A stretch of 64,000 nucleotides of DNA from Ancistrus triradiatus (taxonomy: Eukaryota; Chordata; Actinopteri; Siluriformes; Loricariidae): contig JAJAGP010000016.1 of assembly GCA_025084515.1 (NCBI GenBank), forward strand, positions 1,253,877 to 1,317,876, given 5' to 3'. Below are positions 1-11,325 of the stretch, one piece after another; position 1 is the stretch's first letter, and each line of letters starts with the position of its first letter. The notes below the pieces were generated by a model. The model was not told the origin of the DNA. It saw only the letters and a list, made by a program, of their open reading frames with translations, and ran no database searches. A program made the position numbers and the translations under genes.

Positions 1-690
1 TGAATTCATTCTCTATTCAGATTCTGATAACGACAGTATTCACACTTCAGCCCACACCCATTACAGGAGGAGCTTAGGAAGGACCACTACTTTCAAATGT
101 ATATATTGTGTGTTACTCTGCTACCGGGTGATCAGTCTTTGTCTGCTGAGTCCTCAGTACACTCTTGTGCTTTGATACTGCATGGAATAAAGATTGACCA
201 TTTTTATCGAGTTTGGAGAGACATCCTTTTTCCTTACAGTACACAGCAACTTAGTTCATTTAGATGGCATCAAGAGGTTGCATACATCCAGCAGACGCGT
301 TTTGCTATGTATGTGGCCATTTTATAAAGACAAGAGCGAAAAAGTACTGTGGAAGCATCTGCTAAGATGTGTGAGGCCTACAAAGCATACTTCGGCATGC
401 CTGTTGGTGACCTGTTTCTATAATAAAAATTCATAATTTTCGTTGCCGTGGTCACAAAAGCGAAGTTTATGATGAATGTAAGCAATTTTTTATTTGTTTT
501 ACACATAAGCAATTGGAATATAACATTAAAAAGCTGGGAACAAAACTTGTGTTACATAGTGTTATTAATAAAAATTTACCAGTCACAAAATTATTTCCAT
601 TGCTTGATGCCCAGTGTCTTCATATGCACGCTTCAGATTGGCTATGTTAAAATCTGAAATAGTCCAATCCTATAGGAACGTTTCCAGTTT
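1..690. other. unassigned non-coding sequence
   Basis: AT-rich sequence with only short open frames and no recognisable repeat, splice-site pair or protein family. Confidence 0.5.
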
Positions 691-696
691 GACCTC

Positions 697-905
697 ACTT
701 GACTTAGTCAGGGCTGCCGGGGGTTTCGGAGTCTATCTCGTAATTCACTTGGCGCAAGCAAAAATACTCCCTGAATGGGACGCCAGCCTGATACTGGCCC
801 CCCTGATTGCAGCACCTGACCTTCACATTGCAAACCCAGTTTGAACTTCAAGAACTGTTGTTTCCTGCAGCTGACTCTTACAGCTGAGCCACAGGAGCGG
901 ATCTC
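697..905 (-). repeat. degenerate tRNA-headed SINE-like repeat
   Basis: Read on the minus strand, the stretch starts with a polymerase III A-box-like segment (tggctcagctgtaagag), and a B-box-like segment (gggtttgcaatg) follows further downstream. The layout resembles the better preserved minus-strand copy near 31690-31905. Both carry a ctgcaggaaac / ctgctggaaac stretch between the boxes. It is old and no target duplication is visible. Confidence 0.4.
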
Positions 906-1500
906 ATCCTGTAGCAGATTTTTAGAATTTTTTTTTTAAATATATTTTTTTAAACAGAAGTTAAATGTTTATACGCAAAAACTGATCCGAATTTCTGTGT
1001 ATATGTATATTAGATGTAACCCTGTCTAGAGTTACATAAATCCATAAAGCAGAATTTATAACAATAGATTACAGTTTCATTAACATTCACTCAAGTGTTC
1101 AATCACCTTGTTTGTATTTTAAGTCTTACACCCTGGCAAAATGTCCCTTAAATGTTATAATTGAAGATAAAGCAAGAAAAAGCACATCCTGCATCATTAA
1201 ATAACACATGGTTGCCTGTTCAACATCGCTATTGTGGATAAAATTCCATGAATGAGTACGTACTTGTACATGACTGTGTTTGCAGATACATATTAGGTTT
1301 TACTGGCAGTTTGTCTTCTTCAATTTAGTAAATTACGCACCTCATACATGCAAATTGCAGACAGATTCACCTCAGTTATTTTAACTGATTGCTCTGTTAC
1401 TTCAGCTGTTAATAGATTGTTAAACTGCATTCAAATATAGGTATTGTTAGTGTACATAATCATACATATAAGTGATGTTATAAAATAACAATATATGTAG
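906..1500. other. unassigned non-coding sequence
   Basis: AT-rich, no open frame or repeat recognised apart from short A/T runs. Confidence 0.5.
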
Positions 1501-1650
1501 TACACTATATGGACGAAAGTGTGTAGACAACTCTTCTGATTTGTGATTTCAGCCACACTCAGTGACAGCAGGTTCATCATATGAAGCCGTATAGACACTG
1601 AATCTCCACAGGCAAACTGGCAGTATGGCTCTCAAAATGACACATTCATA
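1501..1650 (+). mobile_element. Tc1-like transposon end fragment
   Basis: It begins with tacactatatggacgaaagt, the kind of terminus found on fish Tc1-like elements that start cactatatggacaaaagt. Only one end is present. The interior decays within about 150 bases and no opposite terminus was found. Confidence 0.5.
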
Positions 1651-2060
1651 GTTTTCCACCCCTCAAGAAGTCAGTTTATCAGCTTGTGTATTGCTAAACT
1701 AAAGTCTGTAAAATTATTTGTCCAACAACACTTTCATGATGCAAACTCTAGTGAAATGCCTTCTCTTAGTGAAAGTTGTACCCAATACCCAACGTGTATG
1801 TACTTACAAATGTATGTTGTAATCCACTGCATTTTTATCCATATGGCTTCCAGCTTTCTGCTATGCTTATGTCACATTTTATGAATAACTTATTATTGAA
1901 CTATTATTACATTGCAAGGAGGTCACACCTATAAAGCGTTAAGTTACCAAATGAACTTTTGTTCGTTTTTCCACGTTAGAGTGAGTCATACTATAAGTCA
2001 TGCAAATCCTACACCACACCAGTTAGCCTGCGTGAGATTACGCAGTAATATCTGTGTGAC
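1651..2060. other. unassigned non-coding sequence
   Basis: No gene or repeat recognised. Confidence 0.5.
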
Positions 2061-2190
2061 GGCTGTGGTGGCACAATGGTTAAGGTCCTGGACAATTGAC
2101 CCGAAGGGTCAAATCCTACCTCTGCCAAGCGGCCACAGTTAAACCCTTAATCAAGACCCTTAACCCCCTATTGCTTGGATTGTACTCTGT
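2061..2190 (+). repeat. V-SINE, 3'-truncated copy
   Basis: tRNA-like head with A box (tggcacaatggttaagg), a decayed B box (gggtcaaatcctacc) and the central attgcttggattgta segment. The conserved tail is missing. Sense strand is plus. Confidence 0.75.
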
Positions 2191-2550
2191 AAAGGTGTCT
2201 GGTAAAGGCACTTCAGAACTTCATATGATTTGACCCTAGTGTCTGAGGATATAGATATGCAGACATTTCCTGGAAAGAAACTGGTGTAGATTTTCATTCT
2301 CGCAAAATGGGTGCCACATCCAGTACTGTACTTATTTAAAGACAAAAGGTGTGTTAATCAAATGAAAGGAATCGGGTGTAGCTCATGCTTGATTAGTATG
2401 AAAACCTGCAGCCAGTGCTTAGTTCTTAGAGGATATGAGTTCAGGAAAACATGTGTACAGTTATTTTTAAAAGTAATTATTTAAGTATTTATACTGAGCA
2501 ATTTTACCTGCATTGTAATGCTTGCCTGCATTTACATTTACATTTTCACA
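2191..2550. other. unassigned non-coding sequence
   Basis: Short frames only; no repeat recognised. Confidence 0.45.
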
Positions 2551-2733
2551 TTTACAGCATTTAGCAGACGCCCTTATCCAGAGCGACTTACAATTGATAC
2601 AGTCTTACAATCCAAGCAGTTGTGGGTTAAGGGTCTTGCTCAAGGAGCCAACTGTGGCAGCTTGGCAGAGGTGGGATTTGAACCCTGGACCTTCTGGTCC
2701 ATAGTCCAGTACCTTACCTGCTAGGCTACCGCA
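2551..2733 (-). repeat. V-SINE copy
   Basis: Near full-length, reversed: tail (catttagcagacgcccttat) at the left, B box (ggatttgaaccctgg, reversed) and A-box head at the right. The open frames across it are read-through of the SINE and are not a gene. Confidence 0.9.
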
Positions 2734-2949
2734 TCTAGTTGTTTACTGCCTAAGAGCATGTCTTTTTAATTTTAGCTTAAACACTCAACACTTAGGTGAG
2801 AGTTGGTTTGACTGACTGATGCATGTCTAATGTGTTGTGTCTAATTAGCATTTTCTTCACATTAAGCAGTGTTTTGATTTTTGACCTGTGAAAGTGCAGT
2901 AACTCACTTTCCATAGTCGCTTATTCAAAATGGTGGTTGCTGAGGGCTA

Positions 2950-3058
2950 GGGACTGTCTACCTGGACCTCAATTCTTGATTGTTTGGATTGTACCTTCCA
3001 AAATTGCATTAACTGTAAGTTGCTATGAATAAGGGTCTGTTAGATGCTGTCAATGTCA
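2950..3058 (+). repeat. old V-SINE 3' part
   Basis: Degenerate match to the family's second half: ttgtttggattgtacc, then taactgtaagttgc, then aataagggtctgttagatgc. The head is decayed. More diverged than its neighbours, so probably an older insertion. Confidence 0.55.
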
Positions 3059-4280
3059 GTGTGTTATAAGCCTGAGAAAGGGCACCTGAACCACACCGGT
3101 CGAGAATGGACCTTACGTACTCTTCATCCGCTTGGATTAACTTCATCAGATATAGTATTTTTGCGTAAATGAATACATCGATGGGACAAACCATTACAAT
3201 GTTTTTTTAGTTCACCCTGACACATGGCCAAGCCAAATTCTGCACAATGTACATTTAACATTGTTCTTGGTTTGCTTATTCAGTACAAGTTTACTGCTCA
3301 CTTCTCTTTTATGCAAAGCTCTTAGAGCAAATATTCACATGGCAGATAATATGGGGACTGGAGCAAGAGAATCTGCATTTAGAGTAAATGATGTGTGTAG
3401 AAGAAGAATTAAACACAGAACAAAAAACATCTGACTCCAGGTAACATCAAATAATCCTACTGGTCTTATAAAGTCACATTTTTTACACAGGCTCTTAGAC
3501 TTTTGGTGGGCATTCAAATATTTATAATTCAGCATATTGTAAGCCACCTCACAAAATGATCTTAGTTCCTAACCCACACATGCCATAACCATAGATATCA
3601 ACAACACTATATCTGTGCATTTGCTATAATAAGATGCTTTATTTATGTATACTTTATACTTTATTTTATGTTAGTATGTAACTGGTTTGAAAACTTCATC
3701 CGTATGCAGGTGGTACAGTTTAACAGAGCAGAAATGAAATGCACAGAAAGCAAAACTTAACCATAAAGCTTGAATAAATCGGGCCGTCATCAGATCCACT
3801 TTACAGGGACACAAGCCCCAGTAAAAGTCAATTTTATACTCGACTGCTGAGCACAACAACAGGACACCACATGCAACTTCACTATAGGCTCTATATTTCC
3901 CATAATGCCCCAGAGTCTTTGTAAATGCTAGAGTGGTAAGCCAGTTTCTTTCAGTTTTTCGGATATAGTGATGGACATCCCCAAATGTCGAAAAAAGAAA
4001 GTCAGCCACGCTGCAGGCAAGGCATTGCTCACAGCTATATGTTTTGGCTAGCCACTTGTAACTGTATAGCCTACCAAAAGTACATATTAGACCACTAAAG
4101 CAAAGGCATTAGTTAGGTTAGCATAAACAAAATTAATGCAGTTAAAAAGGTTTTTAGTGTTAATTTGTTATTTATTTTGTATTTATGGCAGCGTAATGTC
4201 CACTTCAGTGTTAAGTCACTTAATCTATTTACAGTATAACAGGCTTATTGTTTATGCACATTTGTGCCTGATTGACTGAC
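3059..4280. other. unassigned sequence with one 112-codon minus-strand frame
   Basis: No repeat was recognised. A minus-strand open frame of 112 codons (4009 to 3671) contains no motif I recognise. It may be chance or an exon/element remnant, and is discussed under findings. Confidence 0.4.
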
Positions 4281-4564
4281 CCAGGAAAAAATGTACTGTG
4301 AATTTTCATAGTAAAACTGTGAATTGCTGGACAGTTTTAATCTGAACTTTCACAGTTTGACCATGAAGTTCACAGTTCTACTATGAATTTTTGATGGTAA
4401 TTTGGCCACTTCATGCTTCTACTGTGAAATTTCATAGTACAACTGGTAAACTTGGTGGACTTTGAACTGACCATGAATTATTTCACAGTTCTACTATGAA
4501 TTGTCGTGGTAATTTGGCCACTTCATGCTTCTACTGTCACATTTCACAGTACATTTTTTCCTGG
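4281..4564. mobile_element. palindromic MITE with 22-base terminal inverted repeats, hAT-type
   Basis: The two ends are exact inverted copies of ccaggaaaaaatgtactgtg plus aa. They are flanked by tgactgac (4273-4280) and ggactgac (4565-4572), an 8-base target duplication with one mismatch, which fits hAT insertion. The interior is largely made of actatgaa/ttcatagt palindromic words and holds a direct duplication (about 4371 and 4484, offset 113). It has no coding capacity. Confidence 0.8.
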
Positions 4565-5370
4565 GGACTGACAAACACAGGGGCACAGCTGTGCCCCTTT
4601 AAATTCTGTATGTGACCCAGTACGATAAGTATAGAAACTCTGGTGTAAATAGTTGTGCTAAAGGATATTTAGCAGGCAGTAATGTACTCTGGATGGGATG
4701 CCAGTCCATTGCAGTAATTTACCATTTGACAGCTTGAATGTAACTAAGGTCTGTCCTCAGCATTTGAGACTGACAAGCAGGGTGCAGAAACTTTACAAAA
4801 AAATGTACAGGACACTGTACAAATGACTACTTACCTCTTTCAAAATCGAACAGAGAGTACATTATTCACTACTTCATAAAAAAAGTAATCCCATTATCAG
4901 TATACTCTACTTTTAGATGCTTTGTAAAACCCATATTAATATATACCAATGAAAAAGTACAAGGGTAACAGCCAGCAGTCCTTTAAATGCTTTAGAATGT
5001 TCTGGAACCTCAATGATGTGCAGCTTTGCGGATTTCCCCGAGGCAGTTGTACATGTCTGGCCAGCAGATGTCCCTGGCCTGGGGTTTCGAGCATTGTGAA
5101 ACACTGAATCATTTTTCAAAGCTTAAGTAATAAGAGTTGTTTGCTGGCTATTTATATTCTTCCTTCAGAAACATGAGTAACCACAATACTTCTTTACAAT
5201 TAAAAGTAATTCGTTACTGTAATGTGGTAGCTACCGCCAACAACGTAAACCATATTTTGCAGACAGACCTCTCAGCACAAACTTTGTGTATTCCTTGTGT
5301 ACTTTATGATTATTTGTGCAATATCAGGCTAAAAATGTTAAATAATGGGAAGCACCTCAGATGAGCACGT
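4565..5370. other. mostly unassigned; short repeat-tail fragment
   Basis: Around 4684-4715 the words gatgggatgccagtccattg resemble the 3' part of common fish tRNA-headed repeats. Nothing else was recognised. Confidence 0.4.
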
Positions 5371-5379
5371 ACTTGTCCT

Positions 5380-5486
5380 TTAAGAGGCGGCATGGTAACG
5401 AGTGGCGTTACCGTTCCCTACAGTCATGAACACAGAGTAACCTGTGGTCTGTGTGGAAACGCAAGCTGGCTCAAGCGGACTTGCTG
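5380..5486 (+). promoter_or_regulatory. possible promoter / untranslated first exon
   Basis: The stretch and its surroundings to about 5900 hold many more CpG dinucleotides than the rest of this AT-rich, CpG-poor window. A perfect 7-base inverted repeat with a 5-base spacer (ggtaacg agtgg cgttacc, 5394-5412) lies at its start. The sequence ctg|gtgagt at 5484-5492 is a strong vertebrate splice donor. There is no TATA box and no convincing start codon with a long frame. A CpG-rich first exon of a plus-strand gene fits, but this is an inference. The downstream exons, if any, were not identified. Confidence 0.3.
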
Positions 5487-6406
5487 GTGAGTTTCAACCT
5501 CGGTTCACTTCTGTTTCCCTTTCTCAAACTAACCAGAAACACCAAAGGAGCTCGTTTTTAACTTTGTGTATCGAAACCATCGGAAAAAATGTTATGTTGG
5601 TTAGAGATTTGGCGTCGTCTACTCTGTTATGCTAGCGGTGAACTCTGCGGGCTTAAAGCGGTTTATGCTGGGAATGTTGAAGATTGTTCTTACTGTAACT
5701 AAGATAGTTGTGCAAAAGTGATAAACTTGACTTATTTCTTGTTTTAATCGCGCTAGCGAGCTACAAGTGCCAAAAAAGTGGGCAAGTGCGACAGTGCACC
5801 TGTTAAACCACCTAGAGAGTAATCCGACATGCAGGTTACTCTAACGTTAATTCACGCCATTAACTTTTCCCTGTAATAACCCATTAAATAGCGAATTTCG
5901 CTACGTGAATACGGGATTATTTGCATTGTGTTAGTAATTTTACGACGTTGGAGCATAAAATGTGTGCCTACGAGGATTCTTGGTCAATATTGTGACTGGT
6001 TAGAATCCATCGTACTGCAAAAACAAGTTTGTGTTGGCTCCTATAGGATTTGTATTTGTTTTTCACTACTAACTGTTTTCCATATGGTTTGCTATCACAT
6101 TGGCTTAGAAATGTTCCGTCTTAAGAATTTCCCACATGACTAATAGTGGTAATGTGGTAGTAAGGTACGATCTCTCTCAATATCTTGTGTGATATTGGTA
6201 TCTGCTGTGATTGTGCAATCCAGTCAGTCCAGAGCACTCATATGTGGCACTGCTATCAACATGAAGCTGATCAATATCTTAGAAGATACAGCTTTACGCC
6301 ACATTCTGGGCACCCCTGGTCAAGCAGGTGTTTTGTCCATACATTTTGTTGGTACACTTGTATTCATGCATACGATTTCTCAAATAAAGGAAATGTGCAC
6401 CATTTA
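5487..6406. other. CpG-bearing unique sequence, unassigned
   Basis: No repeat recognised. CpG-containing to about 5900, then ordinary AT-rich sequence with short frames only. Confidence 0.4.
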
Positions 6407-6628
6407 GGACTGTGGTAGCCTAGTGGGTAAGGTACTGGACCCTGCTCCAGAAGGTCCAGGGTTCAAATCCCACCGCTGCCACTGTTGGGTCCTGCAGAAG
6501 GTCCAGAGTTCAAAACCCACCGCTGCCACTGTTGGGTCCCTTAACCCACAATTGCTTGGATTGTAAGATTGTATCAATTGTAAGTCGCTCTGGATAAGGG
6601 CGTCTGCTAAATGCTGTAAATGTAAATT
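6407..6628 (+). repeat. V-SINE copy with internal tandem duplication
   Basis: Complete head-to-tail copy. A 45-base unit that includes the B box is present twice (6448-6492 and 6495-6539, offset 47). The second B box reads gagttcaaaacccac, so it has also diverged. The tail ends aaatgctgtaaatgtaaat. Confidence 0.9.
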
Positions 6629-6716
6629 TTGCCAGTGCAAAAGTTGGGGCCAATGATTCACTAATGTTTTTGTAAGATTTCAGAACCTAACAGGTAATAG
6701 TTAATTAAAATATGTC

Positions 6717-6909
6717 ATTTACATTTACAACATTTAGCAGACACCCTTATCCAGAGGGACTTATAATTGAAACACTTTTACAATCCAAGCAATTGTGGGT
6801 TAAGGGTCTTGCTTAAGGACCCAACAGTGACATTTGGCAGAGGTGGTATTGGAACCCTGGACCTTCTGGTCCATAGTCCAGTACCTTAACCACTAGGCTA
6901 CCACAGTCC
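6717..6909 (-). repeat. V-SINE copy
   Basis: Full-length, reversed, lying tail-to-tail with the 6407-6628 copy across an 88-base spacer. Diverged at several sites (acacccttatccagagggac in the tail). Confidence 0.9.
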
Positions 6910-8190
6910 AGATAATATGTCAATAGTGTGTGTAACAGTTTAGGTTTTCAGTGGTATCTCTGATGCATATGTCTGGTCAATGGCCTTTTTCACAGGACAT
7001 AATGCAGTTGTTAAATGGCTCATACCTGTGTTTAAGTTTAAGATGAGGACAATGACAAAGCGACAGGTGACCAGTCATATCCTGCATCACAGAGCCGTGT
7101 TGTGGGCAACAGTGGCAGGCGACACGGGGACAGAGTAAGATGTGAGAGCAACATTGTATGGTGAGGTGTTTGACCTAGACCCTCTTCCCTTCCTCCTCTT
7201 GTTCATTTAGCAGGGTTTAGAGTCAATAAGTGAATAGAAAAGTATATAGCCACTGTCATATGTTTACTTAGGCTTAGTCAAGACATTTGTCTCTTAAACA
7301 ATAGCAACACAATGATTTGCAATACTTCATACCATTTCAACATCTGAAACAACCTGGACAGAGCTCACCCATGCCTACAGGCAACAAAGCCTAGGGTAAG
7401 GTAGAGAGGGTGTGTGCTGTGTTGCTTGGGAATGAGGAGCTAAGCTTGAAAATCGTGAACTGGGTCCAAATTATTCATTTAATTGGAAACATGATTGTCA
7501 ATGTCGGCATGTTTTTCTAACAGTTATGCATTGCAAAAGATGGAAACTTGAAACACGAAAGATGACAATAGTGCTAATTGTCTGTAAAAATGATGAGTTC
7601 AAGTCAGGGTGGAACACATCAGGCAATTAGGATATTTGTTAGGTAATATAATATAATATATGTTGCAACTAGCCCTCACCAGGCTGTTATAATCATTCTT
7701 TCTGGATATAGTGCTTCTGTCTGGTGCATTGGAGTACTTTACTGGTGCAAAGTATGCTACTCCATCATATGGTGGTGTTTTAAAGTGCTGAAGTAAGCAG
7801 CAGGACAAGATTGAGTGTGCGAAGTGATGCAGACAAGCTATCTGTGTTCTAGACTAAAGTGTACACAAGTAGTTGGTACCCATCACAGGCTTTCTACGAG
7901 GTGCTTGAAGTGTTTCTTAGGCTTTTTGAAAAGATTGCAAATACTATAATATATTTAAATTGTTTATTTGATGATTTTGCTTGATCCTAATGTGTTTAGA
8001 TCACTTACTGAATTGATGATCCCATAACTGACAGTCATGTAAGAACAAATTTGGTAATGTTGTTCTGTGGTATTGTATTTTCTATTTTTCCTTTGCATAC
8101 CTTAGTATGAGCTAAGGCTTCAAAGACATGATGGTGCAGAAAGTGCTAGAAGTTGTATATATTTTGAATTTATGTTCTTTTTTTCCCTTC
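6910..8190. other. unassigned non-coding sequence
   Basis: No repeat family or splice-site pair recognised; a short run of taatataatataatat near 7645. Confidence 0.45.
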
Positions 8191-8194
8191 TACT

Positions 8195-8493
8195 TTGGCT
8201 TCCTCATGTCCTTGGCTGATGGAGGAAGGCCGCATGCTGACGCGTGCATCTGCACAACCCTTACTCACTTCCTGCGTCTTTTCACCGGCAGTATATCTGT
8301 GTGGTGGAACTGACCAAACTTTCTGCATCAGCATGCCATCTTTGCCAGTGCTTTGTTCAGTGGGAGGGGTCGCTGTTGTGGTGGCTGGAGTGGAATCCCT
8401 GTCTGACCTTTCCACCCTTAGACATGACCAGTTGTGTCTGTACTGTGCCTGGCACAGTAGCCCTGCCGACAGTGACATTGCTACTAGATTTTC
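8195..8493 (+). other. possible host exon, family unknown
   Basis: GC-richer than its surroundings, preceded by a pyrimidine-rich run (about 8177-8200), and ending at a strong donor (tctt|gtgagtaaag, 8494 on). The plus frame 8195-8503 stays open with balanced codon use: valine-, serine- and cysteine-rich, hydrophobic in the middle (VGGVAVVVAGVESLSDLS). An alternative acceptor, cttttcaccggcag, would start the exon near 8291. The minus strand also has an open frame of 102 codons, so the strand is not certain. I do not recognise the protein. Confidence 0.25.
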
Positions 8494-8712
8494 TTGTGAG
8501 TAAAGAAAACCTACAGGCGGTGTGGGGAAAAAAACGTGCAGTGACCTTGCAGATGTGATTTATTTGTTTTATTTATTTATTTATTTTTTGGTCATCCAGT
8601 GTTATTACTTTGTAGGCAGGGCGCATGTTGATACTGTAGAGCACCAGTAGAGTGCTTTAGGCTGTACACATACGAACTAACCTTGTTTATTTACAAAGCT
8701 TAAGCTTGTGAG

Positions 8713-10358
8713 TCCAGTGTTTTCAATCAGTGGGATGACAGTCGGGCACGAGTGGGCACCCTGTTGAATTGAAAGGACGTCTGATCTTTACAACACATTT
8801 GTGGAATTGCATTATGGCATAAAAAGAATTCTGAGGACCATAAAAGTTGATGATGCTCATCAGGCCGGTGTAGAAGTTGAGGAATTTCACGAATATTGTT
8901 ACTCTGTCAACCGTGGGGTGTAACAGTCTGTGAGGTCACAAAGGAAACTAGGCTAACTAGTAAGCAACTACAGGCCTTTTTCATATTGACTAAGGTTAAT
9001 GTTCATGAGTCCACCATCAGGAGAACAGGGTGTGCATGGCAGGGTTGCAAAACTACTGCTTTCTAAAAAGAACATTAGTTTCCCATCATGTGGTTACATG
9101 GACAATCCAGAAGGCTATTGGAAAAACATTTTGTGGACAGGTGAGTCATAAATAAATTCATTGACAAAAAAACACACCAAGAAGTTGTTGGAATCGAATG
9201 AATCTGTGTGAATGTAATGATGATTATATGTAAGTGAACAGTACTAGAGAGAAAGCACACGTTTATCGGGGAAAACTGTACAAATGAAATGAGGCTCTAG
9301 TTACCCTGTTTGGCTGCCTCTAGCCTGGATACAAGATGAGATACAGTTGGGCATGGAGGCATGCACGTTCTGTATGGTGTTCTGTGGCACATGTTTCCTC
9401 GTCAGGGGTTGTAGCTGGACCTGTAGATCCTGCACACTTGTAGGTTGTCGAAGCTGGCATCCCAGCTGGTCCCATAACTATTTGATTGGCATTACATCTG
9501 GTGACTGGGCAGGCCAAGGAAGTGATGAAATCTGGTGGAGCCGTGCCTGACAAACCATTGCTAAAGACAATATGGTTCCAGTCTGTAGCAGTCCAGGTTT
9601 CTTATTCATGACACCACTGCCAACAACGATGGAGGTCTTACCTGGTCTGGGTGTGTTATTTTTATTTTTCTCAGTGAAAAATGTGGTGGCTAGAGAAAGA
9701 AACACACTATATATTCCAGCATCAGAACCTTATTCCATCTGTGATACGTGGTGGTGGTGGTGGTAGTATCATGATTTGGGCTTGTTTTATTGCATCTGGT
9801 TTTTGATGAATGATTAATTATGAATTATACCAGCAAGTTCTAAAGGAAAATGTCCGGACCTCTGTCTGAGAACTGAATCTCAAGAGAAGGTGGGTCATGC
9901 AGCAAGACAACGACCGTAAGCACACAAGTCGTTCTACCAAAGAATGGTTAAAGAAGAATAAAGTTCATGTTTTGGAATGGCCAAGTCAAAGTCCTGACCC
10001 TTAATCCATTACAAATGTTGTAGAAGCAATTTCTCCAAGCCGATTTGCAGGGCTGATCAACAGTTACCAGAAAAGTTTAGTTTTCTGGTAACTTTAGTTG
10101 CAGTTATTGTTACATAATGGGGTCTAGTTTCTACATCAGATACTGAAAGTAAAGGTTCACATACTATTGCTACTCACACACGTGATATTTGATTATTTTC
10201 TGCAATAAATAAATGACCAAGTACATTATTTTTTGTGTCAGTTTAATTGGGTGCTCTTTATGTTTAGGACTTGTGAAAGACTGATGATGTTTTAGGTCAT
10301 ATGTTTGCAGAAATATAGAAAATTCTAAAGGTTTCACAAACTTTCAAGCACCACTATA
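8713..10358 (+). mobile_element. decayed Tc1-like transposon
   Basis: The left portion matches the interior of the better preserved element at 44725-45593 (tttcaatca, gtgggcaccctgtt, atgctcatcaggc, cttcatgagtccaccatcag type words). The right end carries the same terminal repeat, finishing ttcaagcaccactata. The outer left terminal repeat is missing. Transposase remnants in plus frame include GGGSIMIWACF-like (about 9750), QQDNDRKHTSRSTKEWLKKN (about 9900) and VLEWPSQSPDP (about 9970), that is, the second catalytic Asp region and the approach to the third. Stops and frameshifts abound. A second Tc1 fragment in the opposite orientation sits inside it. Confidence 0.8.
9300..9720 (-). pseudogene. 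Tc1 transposase C-terminal fragment of another family, nested
   Basis: On the minus strand the frame reads PWPAQSPDVMPIK, stop, LWDQLGCQLRQ. It continues in Tc1 C-terminal style to a run like NVHASMPNCISSCIQARG. This corresponds to the third catalytic region (SPDLNPIExLWD) of a Tc1/mariner DDE transposase, with Lys where the acidic residue is expected. It has the opposite orientation and a different sequence from the surrounding Tc1 element, so it is a separate insertion or rearrangement. Confidence 0.65.
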
Positions 10359-10940
10359 CTTGTATATACTGTCTTCTATTACTTTAACTCCAGTAATGCC
10401 TGTAATCTCAAATGGGAAAACATTAAAGGAAAAGTGATTGCATTTATGAATGAAATTTGTTTGTGTAGGCTGTTTGTTTTAAAGAGGAACAGCCTTCAGG
10501 CACTAAGAACAGACTGTGCTCAAAGTTTTATGATGGCATTCCACTCTTATCTCTCTGTTTTGAAGGCATGTACATGAGAGATTATGGGAGACCTAAAGGT
10601 ATAAAAATTTTATGTGGAACATTTTTAAAGGATATTCCCGTTTGCTTCTTTGAAAGCTAATAAAACCCTGTTTAAAGCCACCCAGTGTCGATTTGATGTA
10701 TGAAACTTGCATTCAGATTGCAAGTCTGAGCATGACCGATTGATGATGCAGCACTCGGCTTGGCGTATTTGGCGTCACAGGGGAAATGCGGTCCCCCTGA
10801 TTGCTTACACACTGTCATTATTCTGATATGTGCGAGACATAAGAGATGGAACAACGCTCCTTTGACAACTTGTCCTTCTGTTTCTGCAGTCTTTTCCTGA
10901 TAGTACTGCACTGAGAGCACACACCTATTACAGCAATCTG
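10359..10940. other. unassigned non-coding sequence
   Basis: No repeat recognised. A minus-strand 94-codon frame (10956-10672) has no motif and partly runs into the adjacent SINE. Confidence 0.4.
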
Positions 10941-11086
10941 TCAGCATAGTAGACATTATCCAGAGCGACTTACAATTGATACAACCTTACAATCCAAGCA
11001 ATTGTGGGTTAAGGACCCAACAGTGGCAGCTTGGCTGAGGTGGGATTTGAACCCTAGTACCTTAACCGCTAGGCTACCACAGTCCC
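10941..11086 (-). repeat. V-SINE copy with internal deletion
   Basis: Reversed copy. The anticodon-side part of the head is deleted: ttgaaccctagtacctt joins segments that are about 20 bases apart in other copies. Confidence 0.85.
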
Positions 11087-11283
11087 ACTTAAGACATGGC
11101 TGATCTAGGGCAGTGTGCTGCGATTTCTGTTATTCATCCCACGATGTATGTTCACTGTGGCCTGTTGAGCTATGCCCCTTGTGTCTGTTAGCTAGATCTA
11201 AAATAGGATTTTTATGCTGTATTAACAAGTGACTTTAGTGCACTTTATATGCTTTATGATTTTCGTTCATTTCATATTTTGAT

Positions 11284-11325
<42 letters not shown>

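Noticed and set aside
2518..2724. Repeated ORFs encoding LADALIQSDLQLIQ-type peptides
   Set aside because: They recur at every V-SINE copy and are read-through of a non-coding SINE.
8170..8478. 102-codon minus frame opposite the exon candidate
   Set aside because: Ser/Thr-rich low-complexity translation. The plus strand has the better donor and pyrimidine tract, so plus is preferred, though weakly.
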